Shown: positions 46,082 through 56,251 of the stretch, in pieces
Layout: every line of letters begins with the position of its first letter
Numbering within the stretch: the first letter of the stretch is position 1
Source: Wolfiporia cocos
Taxonomy: Eukaryota; Basidiomycota; Agaricomycetes; Polyporales; Phaeolaceae
Assembly (NCBI GenBank): GCA_029448655.1
Contig: JACCLO010000002.1
Location: forward strand, 4,402,001-4,466,000
Length of the DNA stretch: 64,000 nucleotides
Direction of reading: 5' to 3'
Position numbers and translations under genes: made by a program
The notes under the pieces: generated by a model
Databases searched by the model: none
What the model was told of the DNA's origin: nothing
What the model saw: only the letters and a program-made list of their open reading frames with translations

Positions 46082-47253
46082 TCAAGCATCCTCTGCGACC
46101 TCGCGTCTGACGAAGAGGGAGACTTCAAAGCTCGCAGAACCAGGGACTGTTGTCACGGAATGAAGGAACAAGTCCTCGAGCCCAATCCCATCAGCCCCGA
46201 TCTTCCACTCGCTGGGCCCACAATTTATTTCCGCGTGTTGCTGAAGTTAAATGAGTGAGTGAACTATCGAGCAACATGATGAACTGGAGGCTAACTTGCA
46301 GCATCGTCTTAATTAACAATGCGATATCGTGCACCGCGTTCGAGACGGATTTCAGCCTCTTTCCCGCAGTCTTCCCGTCGGAGAGTTTGATCCACAGCTG
46401 CCGACTCCAGGGCCCATAGGGCTTCCACTAATAATAGGAGTCAATAGCAGTGGATTTGGTGCAGGATTCGCCGTACCTCAAGGCGTAAGGAAGGCCTGGA
46501 CGACTTCATGTCCTCGAACATGTGTCCACTGATATAGTCCAAGCCGTTGTAGCCCTTTTGAGCTGCAGCCGCGAGGTTGATGCCTTCGTCTCCATTCAAG
46601 ATGAATCTATTGTGCCCCATTGCTCCGGAAGTCCTGCCACTATACTGATACGGTACGAGAGGGACAAACACGGCCACGAGCTTGACTCTCTGGCTTTTGT
46701 ATGACTAAGGAGGTGTTGAGTCATTATAGGCAGTCAGTACCAAAGCTACTACATACCACATCGAGAGCGCCTTCGAGCGAAGAGAATTGGGTAATATTCA
46801 TGTTAGGGATAATATCCATCGCTTCGTCACGACTTGTGAGGGCCTCTTGGTAGACTACTGGGTCGTCAGGGGATACATATTGTACATCGTCAGCGATGAA
46901 GGTGATTCTCCTGTCGTCCGAAACAGTGGAGGCCCTGTGGCGCTTGCATACGATGATGGTCGTATGAGTGCTGATCTGCACTACGTTCCTGCTGTTGCTG
47001 GAGAAGATAATACAGGCCCCATGACAGAGAGGAATGCGGTTGAGGGTGGGACTTAGGGAAGAACATGCAGGATGCCTGTGAGAAAAAGGAGATCGACCTC
47101 ATCGTCAACGTCGATGAGGCGAACGTTGACTTGGTTCTCGTCCATGCCGTTCTGAACGGGTGGCTTCGTCTGGCGAAAAACATGCGACGTTGAGTCTCGA
47201 CGGGAGACGAGGGCCAACTCCAGAGGCGGAAGCCTCTCGTCGAGCCTTGACAT
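46082..47253 (-). CDS. Hypothetical multi-exon protein
   Basis: I do not recognise this protein, but a clean spliced frame can be built. The ATG at 47253 gives MSRLDERLPPLELALVSRRD and VNVRLIDVDDE. An intron (donor GTCGATC near 47102, acceptor GTGCAG near 46983) joins ISTHTTIIVCKRHRASTVSD and RRITFIADDVQYVSPDDPVV. A further intron leads to SYKSQRVKLVAVFVPLVPYQ and RFILNGDEGINLAAAAQKGY, then WKPYGPWSRQLWIKLSDGKT and AVHDIALLIKTMLQ. A last exon (QHAEINCGPSEWKIGADGIG ... VSLFVRREVAEDA) ends at 46082. Length is about 270 residues, with no membrane segment or signal peptide seen. It is the last apparent host gene before the transposon cluster. It may be lineage-specific. Confidence 0.6.
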
Positions 47254-48263
47254 GGAGGTAGCTGTGGCCTTTGGCCTTTTAAACTGTTTGCCATCGGGGG
47301 CTAGGCCATGAACACATATAAAGCGTGCCAGGTATGTGGCTTCCGATCGTATTTGTCTGTGGTACCATTGGATAAGTCATCGCGACACGCTGCGGATATC
47401 CGCCAGGCGCGCATTCTGACCTCTTTTCTCATCACATTTTACGGCGAGCAGATATATCCCTCGCTGCCCGTAGAGTCACTGGGCGTTGAAGCCAACGCTG
47501 CGTCGACAGTGTGGTATCAGAGCGGTCACACTGAGATAAGTAAATGGGACCGCGTATCTTATTTCCGTAGTCGAGCGTAGGATAACTAGCTAAGCGTCAT
47601 CAAGAGAAGAAACATCAAGGCGAGAATCAATGAGAGGAAATGCCTTCGAGAGTGACGTATCTTTGTCTATTGGTCCCACTAGAGTATCACGTTGATCCAG
47701 ACATGATGTATAATGTCTGCGCCCCCAGAAGCACTTCTTCGCAGTCGGACAGCGCAGGGAAAGATGGTACGCGCATGCAGCCGACAGCAGGGTCTCTGAT
47801 GCGTACGTGAAACACGAATCAACCGTCAATGACGACAAAACCCGTTGCAGGCGCTCTACAAAATCCACGAAGGATATCCATGCTGACCCTGAGCATGAGC
47901 TTCTCGACAATCCGGGAGGAATCACGGCACAACCGCGAGCGTCTGACCAATAGGACATCCGGATATGTTTTGTTAGCGCGTTTCTTGATGATACTTGAGG
48001 TTAATTACCCAGCGGGTTTGCGTAGATGCAAGCGCTGAGGATCACGTGGATTTCACGTGGATACCGACGCGTCGGGCCAGCGGCGGGCGTCTCTATGCGC
48101 CCCTTCGACACTAAACATTGAAGTCTTCGGCCGACCCCTTTACAAATTGAAAAGACTTCGCTAGGAATCATTAGAATGATTAAAATAACTAGTTAGCACA
48201 TTATTGGGAGGGCGCTTGCGTACACTACACCCATCCCTAAGTCCCCGCCTACCGCCCACCTGA
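47254..48263. other. Region before the transposon cluster, no supported gene
   Basis: Two overlapping frames (47308-47580 plus; 47590-47958 minus, from ATG) are protein-sized but have no recognised motif. A 9-bp direct repeat TTCACGTGG / ATCACGTGG lies near 48040-48060. Confidence 0.4.
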
Positions 48264-48271
48264 CGTGCAAC
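48264..48271. repeat. Left 8-bp target-site duplication of hAT-A
   Basis: CGTGCAAC, matched at 57108-57115. Confidence 0.88.
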
Positions 48272-48432
48272 TAGTGATGTGCCAGGCCCGGCCCGGCTCA
48301 AAAGCCCCGGCTTTGGCCCGGCTTTGGATGGCCTTGGCTTTTCAAAACCTCAGGCCGGGCCCCCATTGACGGCCCACGGCTTGGCCCGGCCCGGCCTGGG
48401 GCTTGCCCGGGGCCTGGCACTGTGAGGATGAT

Positions 48433-48804
48433 TGACACAAGCGTATTCTCAAGCAACTACTCAGGGGAATATTACTCGCGTGAAAGCGTATTCCTAGTCT
48501 GAGGCTACTCAAGGCAACAAAGGCCAAGACGAGTCTGGGGTGTTAGCCCGAGACCGTCCCAGCATATATACTCCTAGGCTGTTTGTACACTGTTTGGCTA
48601 CTATACAGTATTACGTAATCTAATAGACCGTTTAGAGTATGGTAAACCCTATCGTAGGTGTAGAGCCACATCGAGGGTGTCCGGGGTCTGTGTAGGCCCG
48701 TGTGGGGTGTTCGGGGTCCTTGCACGTGACGTATAGGCGGGCGCTTAGATAAGATAAGGGTTGTCTCTAGTCGCAAGCTAGTTGGAGAAAATCGGCTTGT
48801 GACA
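48433..48804 (-). repeat. 3' LTR
   Basis: 372 bp; matches 56252-56623 throughout by eye. The Gag-Pol stop codon (48767-48769) lies inside it. Confidence 0.95.
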
Positions 48805-51800
48805 GTACCCCCTCTTCTAGCTGCGTGTCCCCACGCCCAGCAATCACTTTGTACATAGTTTGGTCAACATGGCACGGGTGGTCTACGGTTTTGGTGCAAA
48901 TGTGTGGGTGCGCCAGTTGGAGTGTGTTTAAGACCGGGTAGATCCAGTATCCTATTGATTCAGGTATAGTGGATTCTATCGGTGTTCCAACGCGTATTCC
49001 GTATTGCATAACCCGTGTTCGTGGATCGCAGAACCAGAAGTTACGAGCGACGAGTTTCTTTTCGTAGGCGTAGAATGGTATACTGCCTTTGACAAGAAGC
49101 GTAGTGTCTATGTCGTCGTATATTATGAACTCCTTCGGGTTCTGCCTAAGTCCCATTTCCTGAGCCTTTCGTTCGAAGTCCTCCCACTCTGGGTCCCATT
49201 TGGTGTTAGAGTGGTCCCAGCCAGTGTTTCTGTTTTTCCACTGGTTGCCTGGGGCGGATGGTCTAGCTTCGAAGTACTTTGTGACTAGCTCTTGGTAATG
49301 GTTCAATCCACGCTTTCGTTCCCATGTTTTAGTCCCGTCAGACCATTCGACTTCTAGCTCGATTCGCCCTCGGTCTTCCCTGGATTCGAGGATCCTGAGA
49401 GGCCTGCGAACGTCATTGCTTTCCGTCACTTTACTATGGTCCTGATTGGGGAAGGCGGGCGGTGTGTATGGTAGGAGTAAGACCTCGTTAAATACTGGGT
49501 ATATCCCGCGCATGTCTGCGGGGAGGTCTAGTTCGTATGCTCCGTGCCCCACCTTCTTCGTGACCTTGTACGGTCCAAATCGCTTGGAGTCGAGCTTCTT
49601 GGTTGGGTGGCCCATGTTTATGTTGCGGCCGTCGACCCAAACCAAGTCGCCTTCAGAGTACGATAGTGGCGATGCCCGTTTCCTATCGTAGTACTCTTTC
49701 ATGCGTAGCTTAGCTTTCTCCAGGTTCTGTGAAGCGAGTTTGGATATGGTGTGCATGTGTTCGACCCAATCCCGTGCTACCCCCTCTTCTTGTTCCGGCG
49801 CCTCTACACCTGTGAAGGGGTGGTATCCGTGCGTAAGGTAAAAGGGACTGTATCCCGTGCTACTGTGTACGTGTGTCTTGTACGCGAAGCTTGCCAGCGG
49901 GAGTAAGTCCGGCCAGTTCGTATGAGTATCATTAATAAATAACCTGAGGTAGACCTCGAGTTCCTGGTTCATACGTTCCGTCTGCCCGTCTGTCTGTGGG
50001 TGGAACGCGGTACTCGGGTTTCCCTCTATGCCTAGCCTACGATATACGTCCTTTATGAATTCTGCTACAAATTGCGGTCCTCTGTCGCTAAATATTTTCT
50101 TTGGTAGTCCGTGTTGTGTATATACTCTGTCTATAAATATGTTGGCCCATCCTTCGGCCGATAGTTTAGTCGTTGTTGGTACAGCTATATAGTCCTTTGA
50201 CTTCATGTCTACTACTACAATTATCGCGTCGCGACCCTTGGAAGTGGGGAGTCCCGTGATCATGTCTACGGAAATGTTCTCCCAGTTGTGTGCTGGAGTT
50301 GGGTTCGGGTTGAGTGGAGCCGCGCGTTTGGATCGGTCCGGCTTAGCGGCCTGGCACTTGATACAAGCTTTGACGTACTGGCGGATGTCTGAGCGCATCT
50401 TGGGCCACCAGTAGTGTCGATGTATAGCTGTGTATGTGTTTTCGGTGCCAGGGTGTCCCGCTGAGACGGTGTCGTGGAATGAAGAAATGATTTTTCCGAT
50501 CAATTCTTCGTCCCGAGGGATAATTAACCTCCCCCTCCTATATCGCAGACCGTCCTCGGTTGTTTCCCCTACTTCTACTCCTTCCTTTCCATTGTAGAGA
50601 GCGGCTTCCGCTTTGACCCTCTCTTTTACTTCGTCGTGGGTGATACCCTTGACTACAGTATAGAATGAGGATCGCAGCCTTTCTGCGCTGTCTTGGACGA
50701 AGAGGTGTGGCTTCAGGACGACTTGCCCTTCGAGGTGATCCTTGTCGTTTCCATGATCACTTCTTCGGGAAAGCCCATCGGCCCTTCCATTGGTCTTCCC
50801 GGGGATGTGCACGAGTTGTAGGTCGTACTCGGCGAGTTCCGTCATCCACCGGGCTTGTCGCGGATTAATTTTCTGCGGGGTCTTAAAGTATTCTAAGTTC
50901 TTGTGGTCCGTTAGTACTTCTACAGGGTGTTTGCCACCCATTACGAAATGCCGCCATTCATCGAGTGCGCGCATGATGGCGAGGAGTTCTCTGTCGTAGA
51001 TCTCGTAGTTCCGTTCTGCCGGTAGCATCGTCTTACTCTGGTAGGCGATGGGTTTCCAGACACCGTCCTGTTTCTGCATGAGGCAGGCTCCGGTTGCGAA
51101 GTCCGATGAGTCTGCCTCGATGCGGAAAGGGTCGTCGTCATTTGGTATCCCTAACACGGGTGCTTCGATAAATATTTTCTTTAACTTATCGAAACACTCT
51201 TGTTCCGCCGTACCCCACTGCCAAGGCGTGTCCTTGGTTAGGTTTATCAGTGGGCGTGCTACCGTGGAGAACTTAGGAATGAATCTCCGGTAGAAGTTTG
51301 CAAATCCTATGAAGGATTGCACTTCTTTCTTGTTCCGAGGTGCGGGCCATTCAGCCACTGCCGCCACCTTCGCGGGATCCATACGGATTTCCCCGTGAGA
51401 GATTATGTGTCCCAAGTATTCTACTTCCGACTTCATGAACTCGCATTTCTCTGGTTTACAGGTTAGCTTATTTTGACGGAGAACGAGCAGGACCTTGCGC
51501 AGGATCTCTTTGTGTTCTGCCTCGGTCTCCGTGAAAACAAGTATGTCGTCTAAGTATACAATGACCTTTCCAGTCATTATCAGGTCTCGGAAAATGTCAT
51601 TCATCAAGGTCTGGAATGTGCCCGGTGCGTTGCACATTCCGAAGAACATCACTAAGGGTTCGTACAATCCCCTATTAGTGATGAAGGCGGCTTTTTCCTC
51701 GTCGCCTTCCTTGATCCTGACGTTCGTGTATCCCCAACGAATGTCCAATTTAGAAAAGTACTTAGCTCGCTTTAACTTGTTGAGCAGCTCCGTGATCAGA

Positions 51801-54800
51801 GGGAGCGGGTACCGATTCTTCTTGGTCATCTGGTTCAGTTTCCGATAGTCCTGAATGGGTCTCAGTTTCCCATCCTTCTTCTTGACGAAGAAGAATGGTG
51901 CCCCCCATGGTGACTTGGATGGTCGTATGCGTCCAGTCCGTAGCTGTTCTTCTAGGAAGTCGTCTAATGCCTCTTGTTCTCGAGGTGATAGGGCATAGAT
52001 CTTGCCGGCGTAGGGTTCGGAGTTCGGTAGGAGTTCTATGGCGTGATCCCACGGTCGTCTTTCGGGGAGTTGGTCGAATTCCGTTTCCTTAAACACGTCT
52101 TCGAATTCGTGTAAGTACTCGGGGACTACCTCCTCGAAAGTCTTGGCTTCCGTGGTTTTGCCGGTGGCGATGGCGATCTCGGTTGCCTTCGTCGCGCGGA
52201 CTCGCTCAGCGATGTCGGCCCGGCATTCTTCCCTATTCCGTAACCATGCGTCAGCAAAGATGTAATATATATGGTCACCGTCCTCGATCTGCTCGTGCTC
52301 GCAGTCGCAGGTGAAGGTGATTCGGCGTTTCTTCCAGTCGATGGTGGGATTGTGGTCTTCCAACCAGTCGAAGCCGAGGAATATGTCTGCCGAGCTCAGC
52401 TCGGTGACGTGGAACTTGCGCGTTTCCAGATGCGTGTCGATCTGCATCTGGAGTTCGACATAGTGCGTCATTTTGCCCGCAGCATTGGTACTACCGTCAG
52501 CGTTATACAGTTTGACGGGTCGGTCTAGTGGGAGTTGCTCGAGTTTGTGTTCCTCCACGTAGGCACGACTGATGACCGATCCCGTTGAACCGGAGTCTAT
52601 CAGTGCCTTTGTGAAGAGGGCACGTCCGTCAGGGCGATGGAGGGTGATCGGTACTTCGATCTGCCGTCCTCGTTTCCCCGTCTGGATTACCACTACATTC
52701 CCTCTGAGTTTTTCACCAGTAGAGCCGAACCCCTGTGTTCCGCGTCTGGTTTCCCTGATGCTTTTTACTATGCGCGTGTCTGGTGTCATGTTGCATTCGA
52801 GTATGAACTGGGCGATTCTGTCCCCATACTCGACCTGATAATCTGTTCCAGTTTGATTATTCAGTATGACTTTTAGCCGGCCGGTGTAGTCTTCGTCGAC
52901 TACCCCGGCCTCCACGTCGACTCCCTTCAAGGCAAGTCCGGATCGTGGAGCTATGCGGCCGTATACACCGGGTGGCATTCGGATCATTATGCCTGTGTCC
53001 ACGGTGATACGTTTCCCGTTTGGTATAACGACTTCCTCCGCGGAGTGAAGATCGTAACCCGCGGCTCCTTCGCTTTTTCGCTCAGGGGGGATTGCCCGCG
53101 GGTGGTCTAAGTATATGTCGAGCGTGACAGCCTTCTTCTTGGCTCGTCGACGCCGCATTTTCTTTTCCGTCTTTTTCTGGACTGTAGGCTTAGATGCGTC
53201 TGCCATCTGCACATCTGAGTCTACAACCGGGTCTACGTCCATTGGCACATAGTTTACATTGTTTACAATAGAGGAATCAAGCACGGTTTTATCCTCCCGC
53301 CAAGCTCCGGTGGGAGGCTCCTCTGAGGCTGTTACAAACGAATCGTCGGAGCATGTTGAAGCTCCGTCGTCGTCACCAGGCGCCAAGTCTACAGAACGTG
53401 GTACAGATATGTAATCAAATATCGGGGCCCCGGTTCCTAGCCCATATAGTCCATCCACCGGTTCGTTACCCTCCGAGGCAGATTCGGAGATAGAGACATT
53501 TACTGGTTCCTCGATCTCCAGAACTGAAAATTTATTATTAGAGAGGGGACGTACCTGAGTGAATCCGGCTTCCTTCGCTGCCTCCGGATTTTCCTTGGCC
53601 CATGCCGACACCATTCGCACGAAGTCCTCCTGGGATACTTCCCCAAGGACTTTTTCTGCTGGTGGTGCCTCTACGGCCTGGCGGGTGCGCGCCGGTTGTG
53701 AGGGTCCGGCACCGGTGTTCCCTCCACTGGTAGCTGCTCGGGGCTTCCAGTTGGGTTGGTGCCAGACGGGCTTGTTGCAGCCCTTCCCTGGTGCCTCTGC
53801 TTGTGTCTTACTGCAAGAGTGGCACTTCCTCTTGAGCAAGTTGGCCCGTTCTTCCGCGGTGGGCTCCGGCCGCGTAGTTCCCGATGACGATGTTGTTGCT
53901 CGACCCTTTCCTTTGTCGGCAACGCCCTTACCCGAGTCACGACCGTGGCGCAGCTTTTCCTCGTCGCGGAGACGGCGCATCGCGTTGTCCGTCCGGAGGA
54001 TTGCCTGTTTCCAGGATTCGTAGTCCTCGGGGATCTGGACGTTGTAACCGCGCTGCGACTTGTCGTTTACCGTGGCGGCGACGAAAGCGGAGTGTACTGC
54101 CGTGTAGATTTCCTTCGGTATGGCGGAGGTGACCCAGCGATGGACTATCTGGTTCTCCTTGTCGTACTTCGCTTCCGAAAGAAGTCGTTCCAGTTCCTGG
54201 AAGTACTCCTCGCCCTTGCCGATGGTCATGCTAAGTTTTTCCGCGGCAACCGCCGACTTCTTTTCCAAGTCGGGGTCGTCGAATTTCTGGTGTAGCTCCC
54301 AGATGAAGCGTAACCAACTTAGATGCCATTGTCCGTCACGGTAGTGTTCCCGCGTGAAAGCCGTTACCCATGAATCCACCTTAGGTCCCCGTATCAACGA
54401 GATAGCCGTGCCGATTTTCTTGCTGTCTGTGAAGAGCAGCGGCCGGTTGTCGTCGATGTATAGCTTCAGGCGCATGACCCAGGCGACGAAGTTCTTGCCG
54501 GTGAAGGGTTCGGGTTCGCGCACCTTAGACTTGTACCGGGGGTCGGGCTGTGGCTCGGGGAGCATGGAGTACGCGTCCCACTGCGAGCTAGCCGGTTTCT
54601 CGGGCCGCCACATCGATGCTCGTGTTCCCTGGAGAGGCGCGGCTCTCCAGGTGTTCGCGTGCACGTTTGCGGGGGGAGCCGACGGAGGGACCGGTGCTGC
54701 TGCCATAGCCGAGTACGGGACCTGGGGGGTGATGATCGGGGGTGTGTAGCCTGGCAAGAAGGGGTTTGTCTGCCGGGTGCCCGCGTTCGATGCCGGACGG

Positions 54801-55495
54801 GTTGCCGTGTTCACCGGGGGGGGAGATCCCATGTGGACGGATCTCACCCAGTTCTCGACCGGCCGGAAGCGTCCTTCCGGAACCGATGGTACTGACCGAC
54901 GGGGGGCGGAGTGTTGGCTGTGCAATGATGCCGCATCTCCTGCTGCGATTGCATCTGCTTGGAGACGTTGTGCCTCCCGCAGGAATCGTGCACCCATGTC
55001 GGCGTTCCACACACCGGTTTGAACCATCGTAGCCGCTACCGTTTGACACCGAAAACCGAAATCTGCCGTGGTCGGGTTGGGGGGGAACGCCCATTGCATG
55101 GCTAGGGGCGAGTCGATGTGTCCTAATGGACTCGCACCGCGGATCGTGTTCGACTGTTCCCTAGCCAGCATGAATGCCTCCTGTATCCTTTCGACACCGG
55201 GACCTTGGTCCTCCTGCGATGCACCGTATGCTAGTGATCGGCCGGGGGTTTGTACTCCGATGGTCTCGGTTTGGATGGGTGCGACTTCGGGCTGTCGCTG
55301 CGGGGCGTGGATGCTGTCTGCTACTGAGAGCAGGGCGAAATCTTCCGGCAATCCGTGTACCTGGTAGTTCACCCACTGCCCTGGGTGGAACGGGTTGTTG
55401 GTGACCGTGGGGGTGCCCGTGAGGGTGCCACCGGGGAGCGGGACGTTTTCGGGTCGAGGGCCGCGGATGTAGTCGAGGTCGTGCGGGGCGGCCAT
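48767..55495 (-). CDS. Gag-Pol polyprotein with internal dUTPase
   Basis: This is one uninterrupted frame (2242 codons) from ATG 55495. Approximate residues: Gag 330-455 (EPFTGKNFVAWVMRLKLYID), with an atypical Cys cluster near 575 (CHSCSKTQ) rather than a clear zinc knuckle; dUTPase 785-922 with all five motifs (AAGYDLHSA, APRSGLA, GVVDEDYTGRL, GDRIAQFI, RGTQGFGSTG); aspartic protease near 970 (ALIDSGSTGSVIS); reverse transcriptase about 1180-1350 (LRPIQDYRKLN, FGMCNAPGTFQ, catalytic YLDD near 1313); RNase H near 1460 (EADSSDFATGACL); integrase with an HHCC finger (about 1674-1715) and DDE core (SVDMITG, FSDRGPQF, QTERMNQELEVY); and a chromodomain about 2030-2065 (LEVEWSDGTKTWERKRGL). A further ~150 residues of unknown role (EFIIYDDIDTTLL, IGYWIYPVLNTLQL) run through the polypurine tract into the LTR. 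The dUTPase would limit uracil incorporation during reverse transcription. Confidence 0.96.
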   Translation of the reverse strand: MAAPHDLDYIRGPRPENVPLPGGTLTGTPTVTNNPFHPGQWVNYQVHGLPEDFALLSVADSIHAPQRQPEVAPIQTETIGVQTPGRSLAYGASQEDQGPGVERIQEAFMLAREQSNTIRGASPLGHIDSPLAMQWAFPPNPTTADFGFRCQTVAATMVQTGVWNADMGARFLREAQRLQADAIAAGDAASLHSQHSAPRRSVPSVPEGRFRPVENWVRSVHMGSPPPVNTATRPASNAGTRQTNPFLPGYTPPIITPQVPYSAMAAAPVPPSAPPANVHANTWRAAPLQGTRASMWRPEKPASSQWDAYSMLPEPQPDPRYKSKVREPEPFTGKNFVAWVMRLKLYIDDNRPLLFTDSKKIGTAISLIRGPKVDSWVTAFTREHYRDGQWHLSWLRFIWELHQKFDDPDLEKKSAVAAEKLSMTIGKGEEYFQELERLLSEAKYDKENQIVHRWVTSAIPKEIYTAVHSAFVAATVNDKSQRGYNVQIPEDYESWKQAILRTDNAMRRLRDEEKLRHGRDSGKGVADKGKGRATTSSSGTTRPEPTAEERANLLKRKCHSCSKTQAEAPGKGCNKPVWHQPNWKPRAATSGGNTGAGPSQPARTRQAVEAPPAEKVLGEVSQEDFVRMVSAWAKENPEAAKEAGFTQVRPLSNNKFSVLEIEEPVNVSISESASEGNEPVDGLYGLGTGAPIFDYISVPRSVDLAPGDDDGASTCSDDSFVTASEEPPTGAWREDKTVLDSSIVNNVNYVPMDVDPVVDSDVQMADASKPTVQKKTEKKMRRRRAKKKAVTLDIYLDHPRAIPPERKSEGAAGYDLHSAEEVVIPNGKRITVDTGIMIRMPPGVYGRIAPRSGLALKGVDVEAGVVDEDYTGRLKVILNNQTGTDYQVEYGDRIAQFILECNMTPDTRIVKSIRETRRGTQGFGSTGEKLRGNVVVIQTGKRGRQIEVPITLHRPDGRALFTKALIDSGSTGSVISRAYVEEHKLEQLPLDRPVKLYNADGSTNAAGKMTHYVELQMQIDTHLETRKFHVTELSSADIFLGFDWLEDHNPTIDWKKRRITFTCDCEHEQIEDGDHIYYIFADAWLRNREECRADIAERVRATKATEIAIATGKTTEAKTFEEVVPEYLHEFEDVFKETEFDQLPERRPWDHAIELLPNSEPYAGKIYALSPREQEALDDFLEEQLRTGRIRPSKSPWGAPFFFVKKKDGKLRPIQDYRKLNQMTKKNRYPLPLITELLNKLKRAKYFSKLDIRWGYTNVRIKEGDEEKAAFITNRGLYEPLVMFFGMCNAPGTFQTLMNDIFRDLIMTGKVIVYLDDILVFTETEAEHKEILRKVLLVLRQNKLTCKPEKCEFMKSEVEYLGHIISHGEIRMDPAKVAAVAEWPAPRNKKEVQSFIGFANFYRRFIPKFSTVARPLINLTKDTPWQWGTAEQECFDKLKKIFIEAPVLGIPNDDDPFRIEADSSDFATGACLMQKQDGVWKPIAYQSKTMLPAERNYEIYDRELLAIMRALDEWRHFVMGGKHPVEVLTDHKNLEYFKTPQKINPRQARWMTELAEYDLQLVHIPGKTNGRADGLSRRSDHGNDKDHLEGQVVLKPHLFVQDSAERLRSSFYTVVKGITHDEVKERVKAEAALYNGKEGVEVGETTEDGLRYRRGRLIIPRDEELIGKIISSFHDTVSAGHPGTENTYTAIHRHYWWPKMRSDIRQYVKACIKCQAAKPDRSKRAAPLNPNPTPAHNWENISVDMITGLPTSKGRDAIIVVVDMKSKDYIAVPTTTKLSAEGWANIFIDRVYTQHGLPKKIFSDRGPQFVAEFIKDVYRRLGIEGNPSTAFHPQTDGQTERMNQELEVYLRLFINDTHTNWPDLLPLASFAYKTHVHSSTGYSPFYLTHGYHPFTGVEAPEQEEGVARDWVEHMHTISKLASQNLEKAKLRMKEYYDRKRASPLSYSEGDLVWVDGRNINMGHPTKKLDSKRFGPYKVTKKVGHGAYELDLPADMRGIYPVFNEVLLLPYTPPAFPNQDHSKVTESNDVRRPLRILESREDRGRIELEVEWSDGTKTWERKRGLNHYQELVTKYFEARPSAPGNQWKNRNTGWDHSNTKWDPEWEDFERKAQEMGLRQNPKEFIIYDDIDTTLLVKGSIPFYAYEKKLVARNFWFCDPRTRVMQYGIRVGTPIESTIPESIGYWIYPVLNTLQLAHPHICTKTVDHPCHVDQTMYKVIAGRGDTQLEEGVLSQADFLQLACD
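48808..48818 (-). other. Polypurine tract
   Basis: On the minus strand this reads AGAAGAGGGGG and sits three bases before the 3' LTR, the expected primer for plus-strand synthesis. It is also coding, within the Gag-Pol C-terminus. Confidence 0.8.
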
Positions 55496-56239
55496 TGTAT
55501 TGTATGTGAATGTGTATGTAAGAATGTAGAGTCGCGAATGACAGCGCTACCCGCCCACTGTGGATCAGCCTATAGCTGCGATCGGGGTGGTAACTAGAAA
55601 CTGTCTTTCCACTCTATTCAGGAACCACCTCTTTTCGGAGATGTGCCAAGAAACGCCGAGGGGTTTTCTTCCCTCAGCCGGCGAGAAATTCCTGCCTCCG
55701 AAACCTCGTCCAGTCCCGAAGCTAATTCGGGATACCGGGGGCACGGGATCTAAACCCTTGGGATGGAGGGTCTAAAAACTATCGTATTTTTGGTCAAGTG
55801 ACCGTATGGACAGGCTGTGTCGCGCCTCTTCAGCCGCCTGGTGGGGCGCTGGGTTGTATAGTAACGGGGGGGCGGTAATGCCCGTATAGTCGGTGCGGTA
55901 ATGCACGTATGTAGGTGCCCAGTGCCTCTGTAATCTGCCGTAGGGCCCCTTAACGCCTTTGATTATTTCGCGTCGGGTACACGTCTACTACGGTGGGGAT
56001 GAAACCCAAAGCCTTTACGCCGCGTTGCACGACGGTGGCCCAGTAGCTTAGAAGCAACGGTAGGAGTGGTCCCCTACACGCTGTTCACAAGTGTATGTCC
56101 CCCAGAACCCAGTCCCTTGTCCCTGGGATACGGGAGGATAAAAGTTTAAACACCCGAGTCGAAACTCGAGGGCGAAGAAACAGTGCACTTTGCCCCTAGT
56201 GCGCCGGGGTTGTTCTGGAATGAACTCAGAACGGGGAGG

Positions 56240-56250
56240 AGACTCGTCTT
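56240..56250 (-). other. Primer-binding site, self-priming type
   Basis: On the minus strand this reads AAGACGAGTCT, one base after the 5' LTR. It is exactly complementary over 11 nt to AGACTCGTCTT (minus strand, 56355-56345) within the LTR. In Tf1-type elements the first 11 nt of the transcript fold back onto the primer-binding site and prime minus-strand DNA synthesis instead of a tRNA. The same length and position here support that mechanism. Confidence 0.75.
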
Positions 56251-56251
56251 A

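Noticed and set aside
48543..48776. 77-codon frame in the 3' LTR, repeated as 56362-56643 in the 5' LTR
   Set aside because: It is an open frame inside the duplicated LTR sequence with no ATG context or motif supporting a gene.
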